64,000 nucleotides of DNA from an uncultured Planctomycetota bacterium (GTDB lineage Bacteria; Planctomycetota; Brocadiia; CAIUPP01), in NCBI GenBank assembly GCA_903901045.1, contig CAIUPP010000121.1, positions 20,396 through 84,395 of the forward strand. Reading direction: 5' to 3'. Shown here piece by piece: positions 1 through 7,747 of this stretch (positions within the stretch are counted from its first letter, which is position 1; each line of letters begins with the position of its first letter). The position numbers and the translations under genes were made by a program. The notes beneath the pieces were generated by a model, which did not search any database, had not been told where the DNA came from, and saw only the letters and a list, made by a program, of their open reading frames with translations.

Positions 1-2
1 TG

Positions 3-827
3 TCAGGCAACGTGGTCGAAGACTTCCGAAGTGATATCCTCGGATTCCTTGGTTCTGCCCCGAATTACCAGGATCTATACAAGCGGGCCGTACTGGATCG
101 CGACTACCAGCGGACGGCTGAAGAGCTCGAGAAAATGATCCAGACTGCTACTGTGGCGAGCCAGGCACTGCAGAACCTGTCGCAGGATCTGACCGCCTTC
201 AACCTGGAGTACTATCGGAAGCTCCAGGGCGAGTTGACGTTGCAAGACCTAAGGACGTTCGCGGAAAACGGTATCCTGCGCCTCGGAGGCAGTTTCATCA
301 CGGATGGCGATTTTGTGCGCATCGAGACGCCGCAAGCGTTGCGAAGATACCCGAACGTGGCCGCAAGATACGACACGGCCTGTTTCCGCCGGGATGTCGC
401 CATGCGGAGGAAGAATGCCGACCTGATAGGCATCGGTCATCCGCTTGTAGATGCGCTGATCGCCCACTTCTCAGGCGCGGCTTGGCCCGGTGAGGTTTCA
501 GTCATGTATCCGGAGGAGCCGACGCAAGCAGTCTCCATTCGGTATGTGTTGGAAGCCAGCATGGAAGACGGCACCACGCGGCGCAGATACGAATCGGTTC
601 TGACCGGCACGGATGGCTCTTGGCGAACCAGCAACGCGAAGCAGGATGTGGCGGCCTTGTCGGAGCCGAAGGCGTCTTCGCCAAGACCCATCGGCCCGAA
701 CGTGGAAGCGATCCGCGTGCGGGTGGAGAGTGCCATCAGCGACGCCGAGTCCCAGTTCCGCGCCGAACACAACGGCGTGCAGTCTATTCGAAGCCGTGTT
801 ACGGGCGTTGCAGGCATGGGAGCCTAG
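3..827 (+). CDS. C-terminal part of probable SNF2-type helicase (partial)
   Basis: The reading frame is open to the left edge, so this is the 3' end of a longer gene; an internal GTG lies at 12. About 275 residues are visible. A helical stretch is followed by a GHPLVDAL motif near residue 145 and a beta-rich tail. The HPLV-x-ALI motif is one I associate with the C-terminal region of SNF2/RapA-like helicases of defence islands (DrmD-like), but no helicase motif lies inside the window, so the family is inferred. The next gene follows after 59 nt, and an SMC-like ATPase overlaps that one, suggesting a three-gene operon. It could instead be an unrelated hypothetical protein. Confidence 0.5.
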   Translation, partial: SGNVVEDFRSDILGFLGSAPNYQDLYKRAVLDRDYQRTAEELEKMIQTATVASQALQNLSQDLTAFNLEYYRKLQGELTLQDLRTFAENGILRLGGSFITDGDFVRIETPQALRRYPNVAARYDTACFRRDVAMRRKNADLIGIGHPLVDALIAHFSGAAWPGEVSVMYPEEPTQAVSIRYVLEASMEDGTTRRRYESVLTGTDGSWRTSNAKQDVAALSEPKASSPRPIGPNVEAIRVRVESAISDAESQFRAEHNGVQSIRSRVTGVAGMGA

Positions 828-886
828 TCGCTGTGGGCCACATTTGCTGAGAGCACCATACGGACGACACGGAGGAGGGTGACGAA

Positions 887-1084
887 ATGGCAGACGCGGT
901 GACTACAGGCCAAGAAGGCAAACAGAAGACCAAGCTAGAAGAGGTATTGGAGAAACTTACGCTTTCAGCAGACAACCCCTTACACAAGCGCCTGATCCAA
1001 GCTTACAAGGGCAGTGATCCCCAGAGTGCCGTCGTTAGCGAGTTCTCAAAAAGTGTCAGTGAGGTTGCGCGCGGTGAAACTTAG
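887..1084 (+). CDS. Small hypothetical protein between helicase and ATPase genes
   Basis: 65 aa, hydrophilic, mostly helical, with no recognised domain. The ATG is preceded by a good SD (GGAGG within cacggaggagggtgacgaa). Its 3' end overlaps the most likely start of the ATPase gene (GTG at 1074) by 11 nt, the arrangement of translationally coupled genes. It may be an adaptor between the upstream helicase and the downstream SMC-like ATPase; this rests on position only. Confidence 0.6.
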   Translation: MADAVTTGQEGKQKTKLEEVLEKLTLSADNPLHKRLIQAYKGSDPQSAVVSEFSKSVSEVARGET

Positions 1085-3593
1085 GCAACTGACAGTCCAA
1101 GGCTTTCGCGGCTTCAACGAAGCCCAGACGGTCTTCCTCAACGAGAAACTCACACTCATTTACGCCCCAAACAGTTACGGAAAGACCAGCATTTCCGAGG
1201 CTCTTGAATGGCTTCTGTACAAGATTACGTCCCGCGTCGAGAGAGCGGATTATTCCAAAGACGAATACAAGGACTGCTATCGCAATCGACACTTCCCGGA
1301 GACAGGTGCGCCCTACGTCGAGGCCATAATCAGCCACGACGGCAAAGACTTTTTGTGCCGGGCTGAACTCTCAGCGGACAACACAGCCATCCTTTACCTC
1401 GACGGGAAAGGGATTGAATACTGGCCCTTCCTGAAGGGATATGCTGCCGCACAGAAGCCATTCATACTGCAACACGCCCTAAAGAACCTGCTGCTGGCAA
1501 CTCCAGACGAACGCTTTCAGGGTTTCGCCGCACTTCTGGGTCTTAAAGATCTGGATAAACTCCAGTCAGACTTTACGTCGTTCTGCACCAAGCCGGAAGT
1601 ACACCTCCCCCCCGAAGCTGTGTCACTTTGCAGGACTGCCGAGGCCACACTTGGGCGAGCAAATGCCCAAACAGGGCTCACGCAAATAACGAAAGCGTTC
1701 AAGAAGGGGCTCCCTGGGCTCAAGGATGCCTTTGCGGAAATCCGGCGCGAGTGTCGCGATCGTGTACCTGCGGGCACCACTGAGGATGCGATCCTCCCAT
1801 CCCTGTTGAAGATCCGCGAGGATGCTACTGCAAAGCTCTTTTCAGGGAAGGTCTCCGTTGAGGTGTTCGAAGAAAAGGAATTGGCGGCCTTCGTAACAGC
1901 TGACAAGCTCCTTGTAACCACCATTGTGAATACCTTCACCAAGGACTACCTCAGCCTCGCCGGGCTGAAGACAGTCAGCAACATCCAAGAGAAGGCAAAG
2001 TTCTTTGACATCGGGTCCCAACTGTTGCAGTCTTCAGCTGAAACCTGTCCCTTCTGCGGCCAACGAATTGACGCAAGCAGAAGAAGGTACATTGAGGCCG
2101 AGAAAACCAGGGCGCTTGCAGATGGGCATGCTTGCTCGGACCTTCTGAGCAAGCGCGATGTAGTCCTCAAAACGCTGCGTGCTGTGAAAGCGAACGCTGC
2201 TGATCATCTCGAACGGCACATCGCGAAGTGTTCAAGCGTCTTGTGGGCGGAACAGAATCTCCCGAAACTGAGAGAGATTTTTGGCACAAAGCATGTTGCT
2301 CATTACGAGGCGGTTGCATCCGCACTCCCAAAGATCAAAGCTGTTCGTTCCCAGGCAACGTGCGCCCACGAGACAGTTCGGGCGGCAATCAGGGCGACTG
2401 AGGAGACCATTGAGCAAGGGACACATGACCTGCGCACTGTTGAAGAAGTCGGAAAAGCGCTTGTCACGCTGGCCGCGGCCTGCCGCGAGATGCGCTCCCT
2501 TCTTACATCGGTCTCGCCGGCCTTGCGTGACGCACAACTAGTCCTTCAGCACGAACTCGATGTCTTGGCCGGGACGGAAGATGTTGCCGTGCTGATCGAC
2601 CTCATCGAGAAGCCGCATATCATCGAGAAGCACTTCCGGATCAGAAGCATGCTCGACAGCACCAAAGACCTGCGGAAACTAGTCGACCAAACGATAGCGC
2701 AGATCGTCCTTGATGCAATCAGTTCCGAACTAACAGCTGATGTCATGTCTTGGTATGAGCAGATTCGCACAACTGGCGATCCAGATGTTCACTTCTCCGG
2801 CTTCGACATGGAGCGTACGGCGGCAGGCACGCTCAAGGCGCGACGGGTTCGTGTGAATGCCCAGTCTTACGGAAAGGACTTGGCAAGTGCAGTGTCCTCT
2901 CTGAGTGAGTCAAAGCTTAATGCTTTGGGGTTGTGCGTCAGTATCGCCGCCAACCTGAAAGGTCAGTCGCCTTATGAATTCCTAGTCATAGATGACCCGA
3001 TCCAGTCCTGGGATGCCGAGCACGAGACACAGTTCATCAGCGTGCTGCGCAACCTAATCGAACGAGGCAAGCAAATCGTACTGCTTTCACATAACCAACG
3101 CTGGCTGGAACAAGTTCGCGCTGGATTGCGCTCCGTGAACGGATGGTACTACGAGATCACCGGTTACGACGCCAAGGGACCGCACATGATACAGATTCCT
3201 TGGGCCAAGATTGATGAACGCCTGAAGGAAGTCGACGCGATCACAAAGGACATCAGTGCCAATAGCATAAGGATTCAGCAGGGCGAGGAAGAGATCAGGA
3301 TTCTCGTATGTGAGGTAGCTGCGGAGATATGCCAGAAAGTGAAGGCTGAGCGGAAGGACCCCAACAATCTGAACGCTGACAAGGTGCGCAAGATGCTCAC
3401 AGAATGTGGCGTAGATGTCGGCCTTATCGATCGCATCCACAAGACCTTCTCAACGACCGACGATTCGCATCATGCAGCCCCCGCATATGCTCCGAATAGA
3501 GAACGACTGCGACAATACCAAGGCTATGTCAACGAACTGCTCCTCGTCCTGAAGCGCCACAATGAGTCCTCTGGCCCGGAAAAACGCCTCTGA
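1074..3593 (+). CDS. SMC/Rad50-like AAA ATPase with CPxC hook
   Basis: 839 aa if started at GTG 1074; this start begins with the conserved beta strand (KLRQLTVQGFRGF) of RecF/SMC ATPases and overlaps the upstream gene. The Walker A is an atypical APNSYGKT at residues 31-38. Long coiled-coil regions flank a CPFCGQ zinc-hook-like motif near residue 325. An ABC signature (SLSESKLNALGL) lies near 610, Walker B (FLVIDDP) near 635 and an H-loop (LLSHNQRW) near 670. The order matches Rad50/SMC-type ATPases. Such proteins act on DNA ends or sense phage DNA. Next to a putative SNF2-type helicase, a defence role is plausible but not shown. The frame is intact. Confidence 0.8.
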   Translation: MKLRQLTVQGFRGFNEAQTVFLNEKLTLIYAPNSYGKTSISEALEWLLYKITSRVERADYSKDEYKDCYRNRHFPETGAPYVEAIISHDGKDFLCRAELSADNTAILYLDGKGIEYWPFLKGYAAAQKPFILQHALKNLLLATPDERFQGFAALLGLKDLDKLQSDFTSFCTKPEVHLPPEAVSLCRTAEATLGRANAQTGLTQITKAFKKGLPGLKDAFAEIRRECRDRVPAGTTEDAILPSLLKIREDATAKLFSGKVSVEVFEEKELAAFVTADKLLVTTIVNTFTKDYLSLAGLKTVSNIQEKAKFFDIGSQLLQSSAETCPFCGQRIDASRRRYIEAEKTRALADGHACSDLLSKRDVVLKTLRAVKANAADHLERHIAKCSSVLWAEQNLPKLREIFGTKHVAHYEAVASALPKIKAVRSQATCAHETVRAAIRATEETIEQGTHDLRTVEEVGKALVTLAAACREMRSLLTSVSPALRDAQLVLQHELDVLAGTEDVAVLIDLIEKPHIIEKHFRIRSMLDSTKDLRKLVDQTIAQIVLDAISSELTADVMSWYEQIRTTGDPDVHFSGFDMERTAAGTLKARRVRVNAQSYGKDLASAVSSLSESKLNALGLCVSIAANLKGQSPYEFLVIDDPIQSWDAEHETQFISVLRNLIERGKQIVLLSHNQRWLEQVRAGLRSVNGWYYEITGYDAKGPHMIQIPWAKIDERLKEVDAITKDISANSIRIQQGEEEIRILVCEVAAEICQKVKAERKDPNNLNADKVRKMLTECGVDVGLIDRIHKTFSTTDDSHHAAPAYAPNRERLRQYQGYVNELLLVLKRHNESSGPEKRL

Positions 3594-3913
3594 AGAACAC
3601 GCCTTCGGCGCAGTGATGGCACACCGTGCCCTCATGCTCCCCAACAACGGGAGAACCTTCCTAGGTCTTATACCGTTTCACACCATATCAACCGCTCTTC
3701 GGTGTTCTATAATCACGGAGCCCCCCCCGGGATTCACTCGCGTTCGCCCGTCCGGTCTTCCCTTCGCTCTGGGTCAGAGCCGTGTCGGCCTTTCCCTTGA
3801 GCTTCATCCCTCGCTTCACACCTCGCCGTTGCCGGCGACGCATGGAAGGATCAGGGACAACTTCGGGCAGAAAGTTGGCCTCGCAGCGCTCAACATGCAA
3901 CCTCACATCGCGG

Positions 3914-3928
3914 CGAAAAGCTTATAAG
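3914..3928 (+). promoter_or_regulatory. Archaeal BRE/TATA-like element 1
   Basis: The sequence cgaaaag followed by CTTATAAG matches the archaeal pattern of an A-rich BRE followed by a TATA box. The nearest downstream gene is the integrase at 4013, so this would be a distal or second promoter. The element is seen directly; promoter activity is inferred. Confidence 0.45.
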
Positions 3929-3958
3929 AAAGACTCAACTCTCACTTCTCCCCCCGAA

Positions 3959-3976
3959 CCGAAAGATTTTTATATT
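3959..3976 (+). promoter_or_regulatory. Archaeal BRE/TATA-like element 2, upstream of integrase
   Basis: accgaaag followed by attttTATAT gives a BRE plus TATA match. A start site about 25 nt downstream would fall near 3997 and leave a leader of about 15 nt before the ATG at 4013. No SD lies in that leader. Confidence 0.6.
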
Positions 3977-4012
3977 GTCGCTTATTCACATTTGGACCCA
4001 AGTGTGAAAAAA

Positions 4013-4792
4013 ATGACGGAAAATGCCTTTGCCCCAAGCGTAGAACAACCGCCCGAAGCGGCCAAAACGACGAATGTGAAATCTTCTCGAAAATACGACC
4101 GTTTTGGCGAGACGATACGGTACCTGACCTTACAGGAACTCCAGCAACTCTTCGACTGCGCGGACAAGTATCGCGAGAAACTCATGTTTCAGATGATCTA
4201 CGAACTCGGATGCCGGGTCGGCGAGTTCGTCCGAATCCAACTCAAACACCTCAACTTCTCCCGTTCCACGATCCTTTTTCCGGAAGAGAACACCAAGACA
4301 CGGCACCGGCGGTTCAGTTGCCTTCCGGTGGGATTGATGAACGAGGTGAAGAGCATGCTCAAAGCGGATGGATGGATGTCGAAGCGGGATGAGAAGCTCA
4401 AGGATGAGGAACTGTATCTTTTCCATCCGCCCGGCCATCCCAACTCTCACTATTCCGAAAACCGCATCCGCCAGATCTTCCTGAAGTACGCACGAAAGGC
4501 GGGGCTGGACCGGGAGTATGGACGCGACGCGAAGGGGCGGCGGCTACATCAGTTCACGGTCCACAGTTTGAGACATTCACATTGCTCTTTGTACGTCCAT
4601 ATCTACAAGGTGCCCCTGTCCATCGTCCAGAAGCAGGTCGGCCATCGCAGCCTGAAGACAACCAGCGTCTACCTCAATCCGTCGGACGAACTCATCGCGC
4701 AAGCCTACTCCGAGGCGCGTCAGGCCCCGAGACCCGAAAGGAAGCCTACCGGCAGCTTTATAAAGGGCCGATCCGTCCCCATTGCAGAATGA
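4013..4792 (+). CDS. Short tyrosine recombinase/integrase (catalytic domain only)
   Basis: 259 aa from ATG 4013, chosen because it follows the TATA-like element by the archaeal distance; an in-frame GTG at 4004 is possible. Catalytic residues are visible: Arg68 in GCRVGEF, His184-x-x-Arg187 in HSLRHSH, His211 in VGHRS and nucleophile Tyr220 in SVYLN, with a basic beta-hairpin region near Lys95. The N-terminal core-binding (SAM-like) domain is almost absent: only about 30 residues precede the catalytic fold, against about 100 in XerA/XerC. The upstream in-frame sequence does not look like that domain. It probably mobilises or resolves the archaeal-type module. The 3' end overlaps the next gene by 4 nt. 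Confidence 0.85.
   Translation: MTENAFAPSVEQPPEAAKTTNVKSSRKYDRFGETIRYLTLQELQQLFDCADKYREKLMFQMIYELGCRVGEFVRIQLKHLNFSRSTILFPEENTKTRHRRFSCLPVGLMNEVKSMLKADGWMSKRDEKLKDEELYLFHPPGHPNSHYSENRIRQIFLKYARKAGLDREYGRDAKGRRLHQFTVHSLRHSHCSLYVHIYKVPLSIVQKQVGHRSLKTTSVYLNPSDELIAQAYSEARQAPRPERKPTGSFIKGRSVPIAE
4749..4763 (+). promoter_or_regulatory. TATA-like element 3 (inside integrase 3' end)
   Basis: ccggcag followed by CTTTATAA, lying inside the integrase coding region. The last base of the TATA box is 26 nt upstream of the ATG at 4789, which fits a leaderless archaeal transcript. No SD precedes that ATG. Confidence 0.6.
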
Positions 4793-4974
4793 CAGCAGAC
4801 GAATACGCCATCAACGGCGAACTTGAAGGGATCATCGAGAAGATGGAGGAGGTCCGCGATACCGTCGAGGAGGTTCTGGGTGACTTGGTGGAAATCGAGG
4901 AAGCGCAGCGGCTGTACCGAGACCCGGATGCCTACGACCATTCGTCCTATCTGGAAGGCAACGGGAACGAATGA
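4789..4974 (+). CDS. Small acidic coiled-coil protein, leaderless-type start
   Basis: 61 aa, strongly acidic, with a heptad-like helix (EGIIEKMEEVRDTVEEVLGD) over residues 12-31. No domain is recognised. The start is chosen from the TATA box 26 nt upstream; no SD is present. It lies between the integrase and another small gene with its own promoter. A role as a regulator or partner of the integrase or Orc1/Cdc6 is conceivable, but the sequence does not say. Confidence 0.6.
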   Translation: MTADEYAINGELEGIIEKMEEVRDTVEEVLGDLVEIEEAQRLYRDPDAYDHSSYLEGNGNE

Positions 4975-4975
4975 G

Positions 4976-4990
4976 CACAAAGCTTATATA
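4976..4990 (+). promoter_or_regulatory. TATA-like element 4
   Basis: gcacaaag followed by CTTATATA, close to the archaeal consensus. The TATA box ends 22 nt before the ATG at 5012, so transcription would start at or very near the start codon. The intervening sequence is pyrimidine-rich with no SD. Confidence 0.65.
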
Positions 4991-5011
4991 CCCCCGCTGC
5001 TTTCTTTTTTG

Positions 5012-5338
5012 ATGAATCACGAACTGACGAATGCTCTTCAGGAAGCTGAGCACTCGTTGAAGGAGACCGAGACGCTTCTGGCTTGGCGCGAGTTGGAGAT
5101 CAGCGAGCGACGCGCGGGGTGCGATTTCTGGCTTGCAGCCGGCGGCGCGACGCCCCAAGAGTTGAAAGTGCAGTTGGGCAGATTCTTCGCTCTTTTTTTC
5201 TCCATCCACGAATACATACAGACGCGCCCGCGCACGACGCGCAGGAAACCCAACGAGCGCCTTCAAGAATTATGGAAGCGGTTCCGGGCTTTGGAGCTTC
5301 GCATGGTCAAGCCCGGCGTCATCCCGTCGGGCGCGTAG
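5012..5338 (+). CDS. Hypothetical helical protein, leaderless-type start
   Basis: 108 aa, mostly helical and charged: an N-terminal ELTNALQEAEHSLKETETLL helix, a middle Trp/Phe-rich segment and a basic Arg-rich C-terminal third (TRPRTTRRKP). No family is recognised. The ATG at 5012 is set by the TATA-like element that ends 22 nt upstream; longer in-frame starts would run through that promoter and the preceding gene. Two small genes with their own promoters just upstream of orc1/cdc6 resemble archaeal plasmid or virus gene organisation. Function unknown. Confidence 0.6.
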   Translation: MNHELTNALQEAEHSLKETETLLAWRELEISERRAGCDFWLAAGGATPQELKVQLGRFFALFFSIHEYIQTRPRTTRRKPNERLQELWKRFRALELRMVKPGVIPSGA

Positions 5339-5390
5339 ACTACGACCGCACGTGTCCAGCCGTGGCGGCAGACGGATTCCGGCCCGCATG

Positions 5391-5406
5391 ACCGAAAGCT
5401 TTATAA
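5391..5406 (+). promoter_or_regulatory. TATA-like element 5: orc1/cdc6 promoter
   Basis: accgaaag followed directly by CTTTATAA is the best BRE/TATA match in the window. The predicted start site near 5428 coincides with a small inverted repeat (CGCTT-t-AAGCG, 5417-5427), a possible operator or initiator-binding site. The leader to ATG 5449 would be about 21 nt and contains GTGGAGTTT, a motif repeated downstream of the gene. Confidence 0.7.
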
Positions 5407-5448
5407 GGACAGGGCGCGCTTTAAGCGTGCAGTGGAGTTTGCACGAAC

Positions 5449-6534
5449 ATGGACATTCAGGACTACGTTGCCCGGCGGGAGCAGGAACTCAGCCAGGCGA
5501 CCGGCAATATTCGTGACTTCAAGGTCTTCGATTTCAACTACATCCCCGAAAAGCCGCTCATGCGGGACGAAGTCAAACCGATCGCCGACGCGCTCCTGCG
5601 ATATGAGAAGACCGGCATCGCCAACAATCTCCTTGTGTTCGGCAGCAGGGGGAGCGGAAAAACACTCACCGTCAAATATCTGACGCGACTTCTCGGACAG
5701 AATGGGCTACATAGCATCTACATCAACTGTCGAAGCCACAACACCAGTTTCAAGATTCTGGCCGAGTGTCTCGGAGTCAAACCAAGGGGTTGCTCATTGT
5801 CCGAGCTCTGGCAGCGTTTCTGTCAGGAGCATGGCCAAAGGACTGTGCTGGTCCTGGATGAAGTGGATCTTCTTTCCGACAAGGACAAGCACAAGGATAT
5901 TCTCTACCTGATCAGTCGTTCCCCCGAAAACTACATGGCGATTCTTCTGAGCAACAACCCGAAGCTGCTGAACCTGCTCGACGAGAGCGTGCGCAGCACA
6001 TTGCAGCCGGAGGTGGTCCACTTCCACAACTACACGGCGCCGCAGATCGTCGATATCCTGAAAGAGCGGGCAGCGGTGGGGCTATCTCGGCATGATGACG
6101 TCATGCTACAGCAGATCGCTGCCATGACGGCCAGAAACACCAGTTCCGATGTCCGAGTCGCGATCAAGACGCTGTACTACATGGCCATCGAGCCCATCCA
6201 GGACTTGCAGGCCAACTTCGAGCGGGCGCGCCGTGACATTCTCGGCGACGTCATTCAGGACCTGAACGACAGGACGCTGCTCATCCTGCGCGCCGCGGTC
6301 GATGACCGTGACCAGCATGCACGGTCCGTCTATGAAACCTATTGCGCTGTCAGCGGACAGGCGCATGAGGAGCCATTCTCCTACGTGCATTTTTACTCGA
6401 CCCTCTCCTACCTCCAGAGTCTCGGGTTGATTCTGCTCATTTCTACCAAGGTGGGGAAAACCTACACCAACCGGATTCAGCCGTTATTTGACCAGGGCCT
6501 GTTTGAAGCAGTCTGGCAGGCGCGGTTCGGGTAA
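5449..6534 (+). CDS. Orc1/Cdc6-type replication initiator (archaeal type)
   Basis: 361 aa. Residues 31-50 carry the Cdc6 N-terminal signature (YIPEKPLMRDEV). Walker A is GSRGSGKT at 65-72, Walker B VLVLDEVD at 133-140, sensor 1 LSNN at 167-170, and the sensor 2/lid region SDVRVAIKTLY lies near 233-243. About 100 residues of winged-helix domain follow. Length and motif order match archaeal Orc1/Cdc6, which binds origin recognition boxes and loads MCM. Bacterial DnaA has a different lid and DNA-binding domain, and transposition ATPases such as TniB/MuB lack this C-terminus. The promoter is archaeal-like. In archaea such genes usually sit beside an origin, and a 420-bp gene-free stretch follows. 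Confidence 0.85.
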   Translation: MDIQDYVARREQELSQATGNIRDFKVFDFNYIPEKPLMRDEVKPIADALLRYEKTGIANNLLVFGSRGSGKTLTVKYLTRLLGQNGLHSIYINCRSHNTSFKILAECLGVKPRGCSLSELWQRFCQEHGQRTVLVLDEVDLLSDKDKHKDILYLISRSPENYMAILLSNNPKLLNLLDESVRSTLQPEVVHFHNYTAPQIVDILKERAAVGLSRHDDVMLQQIAAMTARNTSSDVRVAIKTLYYMAIEPIQDLQANFERARRDILGDVIQDLNDRTLLILRAAVDDRDQHARSVYETYCAVSGQAHEEPFSYVHFYSTLSYLQSLGLILLISTKVGKTYTNRIQPLFDQGLFEAVWQARFG

Positions 6535-6955
6535 ATCTCTGCGATGTCGCGGCGGGATTACCGTGGAGAGTATATGTGGAGTTTATGCGTTGATGCCCGC
6601 AGGGGGAGTCCTCTGTTCGCCCATGCGAACCACTGTGGAGTGGCATCGAAAGATTTATCAAGCCCATGCGCGTGGTCAGCGCAGAGAAGGCCATTATCAT
6701 CGGTCTTCACGGATCACGGTACGCAGAACGATCACCGGACTTCTTAGCGGACGCTTTCTCATGTCGATGTTTCAGAACCTACCGGCAGCCCAGCATGTCC
6801 GGAGGCAATGCACGCATAAACTGCACATACTCTTCTCGAAACAGATTGTTGTCTCGGACCGCCAGGGAACCTACACTGTCAGGGGATTCGCCGCGTGCGC
6901 CCGGCGCCGCGTGCAGGACAAAGCATCTTTCTGATTCCTGTGAGAGATTCGGACG
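6535..6955. other. Gene-free stretch after orc1/cdc6; candidate origin
   Basis: 421 nt with no convincing gene. It holds three GTGGAG repeats (6563, 6576, 6635), the second as TGTGGAGTTT, matching a copy in the cdc6 leader (5432). The third lies in a small inverted repeat, CCACT-gtgg-AGTGG. A TATA-like gatttatc sits near 6652. Repeats beside orc1/cdc6 suggest an origin, but the classic origin-box G-string was not found, so this is tentative. Confidence 0.35.
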
Positions 6956-7318
6956 ATGGTCAAGACAAAATGCGTCCGTGACCCGCCGGCTGATTCCGAT
7001 GGAGAACGAATCCTGGTCACCCGCTACTGGCCTCGCGGCATGGGCCGAGAACGCCTTCGGATCATGGGGCGGATGAGATCGGACCTTGCTCCAAGCGCAG
7101 AGTTACTGAAGGCATGGAAGTCAGGAACGGTCACGTGGGCGGAGTATGTCGAACGCTACCACCTGGAGATGGCCGTGCGTTCAGTAGAAATCGCGGCACT
7201 GGCCGCAAAGGCACGCGGCGGGACCATCACGCTGCTTTGCCATGAGCGCGAAGGCGACCCCCATTGTCACAGGCATCTGTTGAAGGAGATGATCGTGCAG
7301 AGCATGTCATCCGCCTGA
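6956..7318 (+). CDS. DUF488 family protein
   Basis: 120 aa. It shows the DUF488/YeaO-like pattern: RYWPRG near residue 23, DLAPSAELLKAW near 43-54, W-x-EY-x-x-RYHLEM and a C-terminal TLLCHE segment. Full-length members are about 115-180 aa, so it is complete or nearly so. The biochemical function of the family is not established. It lies between the candidate origin and the convergent Hint gene. No TATA element at the expected spacing and only a weak SD (gagag) precede the ATG. Confidence 0.7.
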   Translation: MVKTKCVRDPPADSDGERILVTRYWPRGMGRERLRIMGRMRSDLAPSAELLKAWKSGTVTWAEYVERYHLEMAVRSVEIAALAAKARGGTITLLCHEREGDPHCHRHLLKEMIVQSMSSA

Positions 7319-7358
7319 GCGCCTGGCCATGGTGCGCAGTGGCCCCTGTGCGATGCGA

Positions 7359-7697
7359 TTACCTGAAGAAGGCGCGCGCCCGTTGCCACCACCGAGCAAT
7401 CCAGTTGACGTGCGCCACTGCCGAGACGTGGGTGTTTGCCAGTCCTTGGCATGTCGAATCTGTAACCAGACCGTAGCACGAGGCATTTCCCAGAGAAACC
7501 GCTTCGACATCCCTCACGATGGCCCGCTTCCCGTCCGGCGTCACAAACAGATCTCCCACCCTCAGGGCCTCCGCCGGAACCCATGTCCCATTGACCCAGA
7601 AGCGCATGTCATGGCTGGCGACCACTTCTGCCGCGCGAGCTGGCGCTGCCGACGAGAGAATCATGCATGCCAGGACCAGGAAGACCGCCGTTTTCAT
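7359..7697 (-). CDS. Secreted protein with a C-terminal half-Hint domain
   Basis: 112 aa from the ATG at 7697. Residues 1-22 are a signal peptide with a hydrophobic core and AxA cleavage site (APARAAE). The rest matches the C-terminal half of a Hint (hedgehog/intein) domain: HDMRFWVNGTWVPAEAL, then RVGDLFVTPDGK, ending in VSAVAHVN, the counterpart of the usual V-H-N. The N-terminal Hint half with its catalytic Cys/Ser is absent, so self-cleavage is unlikely without a partner. The start is supported by a TATA-like element 23 nt upstream and lack of an SD. Export suggests a surface or secreted role; substrate unknown. Confidence 0.65.
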   Translation of the reverse strand: MKTAVFLVLACMILSSAAPARAAEVVASHDMRFWVNGTWVPAEALRVGDLFVTPDGKRAIVRDVEAVSLGNASCYGLVTDSTCQGLANTHVSAVAHVNWIARWWQRARAFFR

Positions 7698-7719
7698 TGC
7701 GGACCAAAGGGAAGACCCC

Positions 7720-7733
7720 TTTATAAGTTTTAC
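7720..7733 (-). promoter_or_regulatory. TATA-like element 6 (minus strand), Hint gene promoter
   Basis: Read on the minus strand: gtaaaa (BRE-like) followed by CTTATAAA. The TATA box ends 23 nt before the ATG at 7697, the spacing of a leaderless archaeal transcript, with no SD. It lies in the 50-nt gap downstream of the HerA-like gene. Confidence 0.65.
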
Positions 7734-7747
7734 TATGCCACCGAGGT

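Larger units (their letters stand above)
3594..4012. other. Non-coding stretch left of the integrase
   Basis: About 420 nt without a convincing gene. It contains a poly-C run (ccccccccgg) near 3721 and, close to the integrase, two AT-rich archaeal-promoter-like elements. Open frames here lack SD sites or family features. This is the boundary between the bacterial-style ATPase operon and the archaeal-style module, so a junction of the inserted element may lie here; I saw no direct repeat that would define it. Confidence 0.5.

Noticed and set aside
4582..4788. N-terminal extension of the 61-aa protein
   Set aside because: The longer frame lies inside the integrase and across the TATA-like element; composition is that of a shadow frame.
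6488..6934. Open frame of 148 codons overlapping the end of orc1/cdc6
   Set aside because: Basic, Cys/His-scattered composition typical of a shadow frame; it would cover the candidate origin.
6666..7076. Open frame of 136 codons after orc1/cdc6
   Set aside because: Rich in Ser/Arg/Cys with no domain, overlaps the DUF488 gene in another frame and lacks an SD; probably chance.
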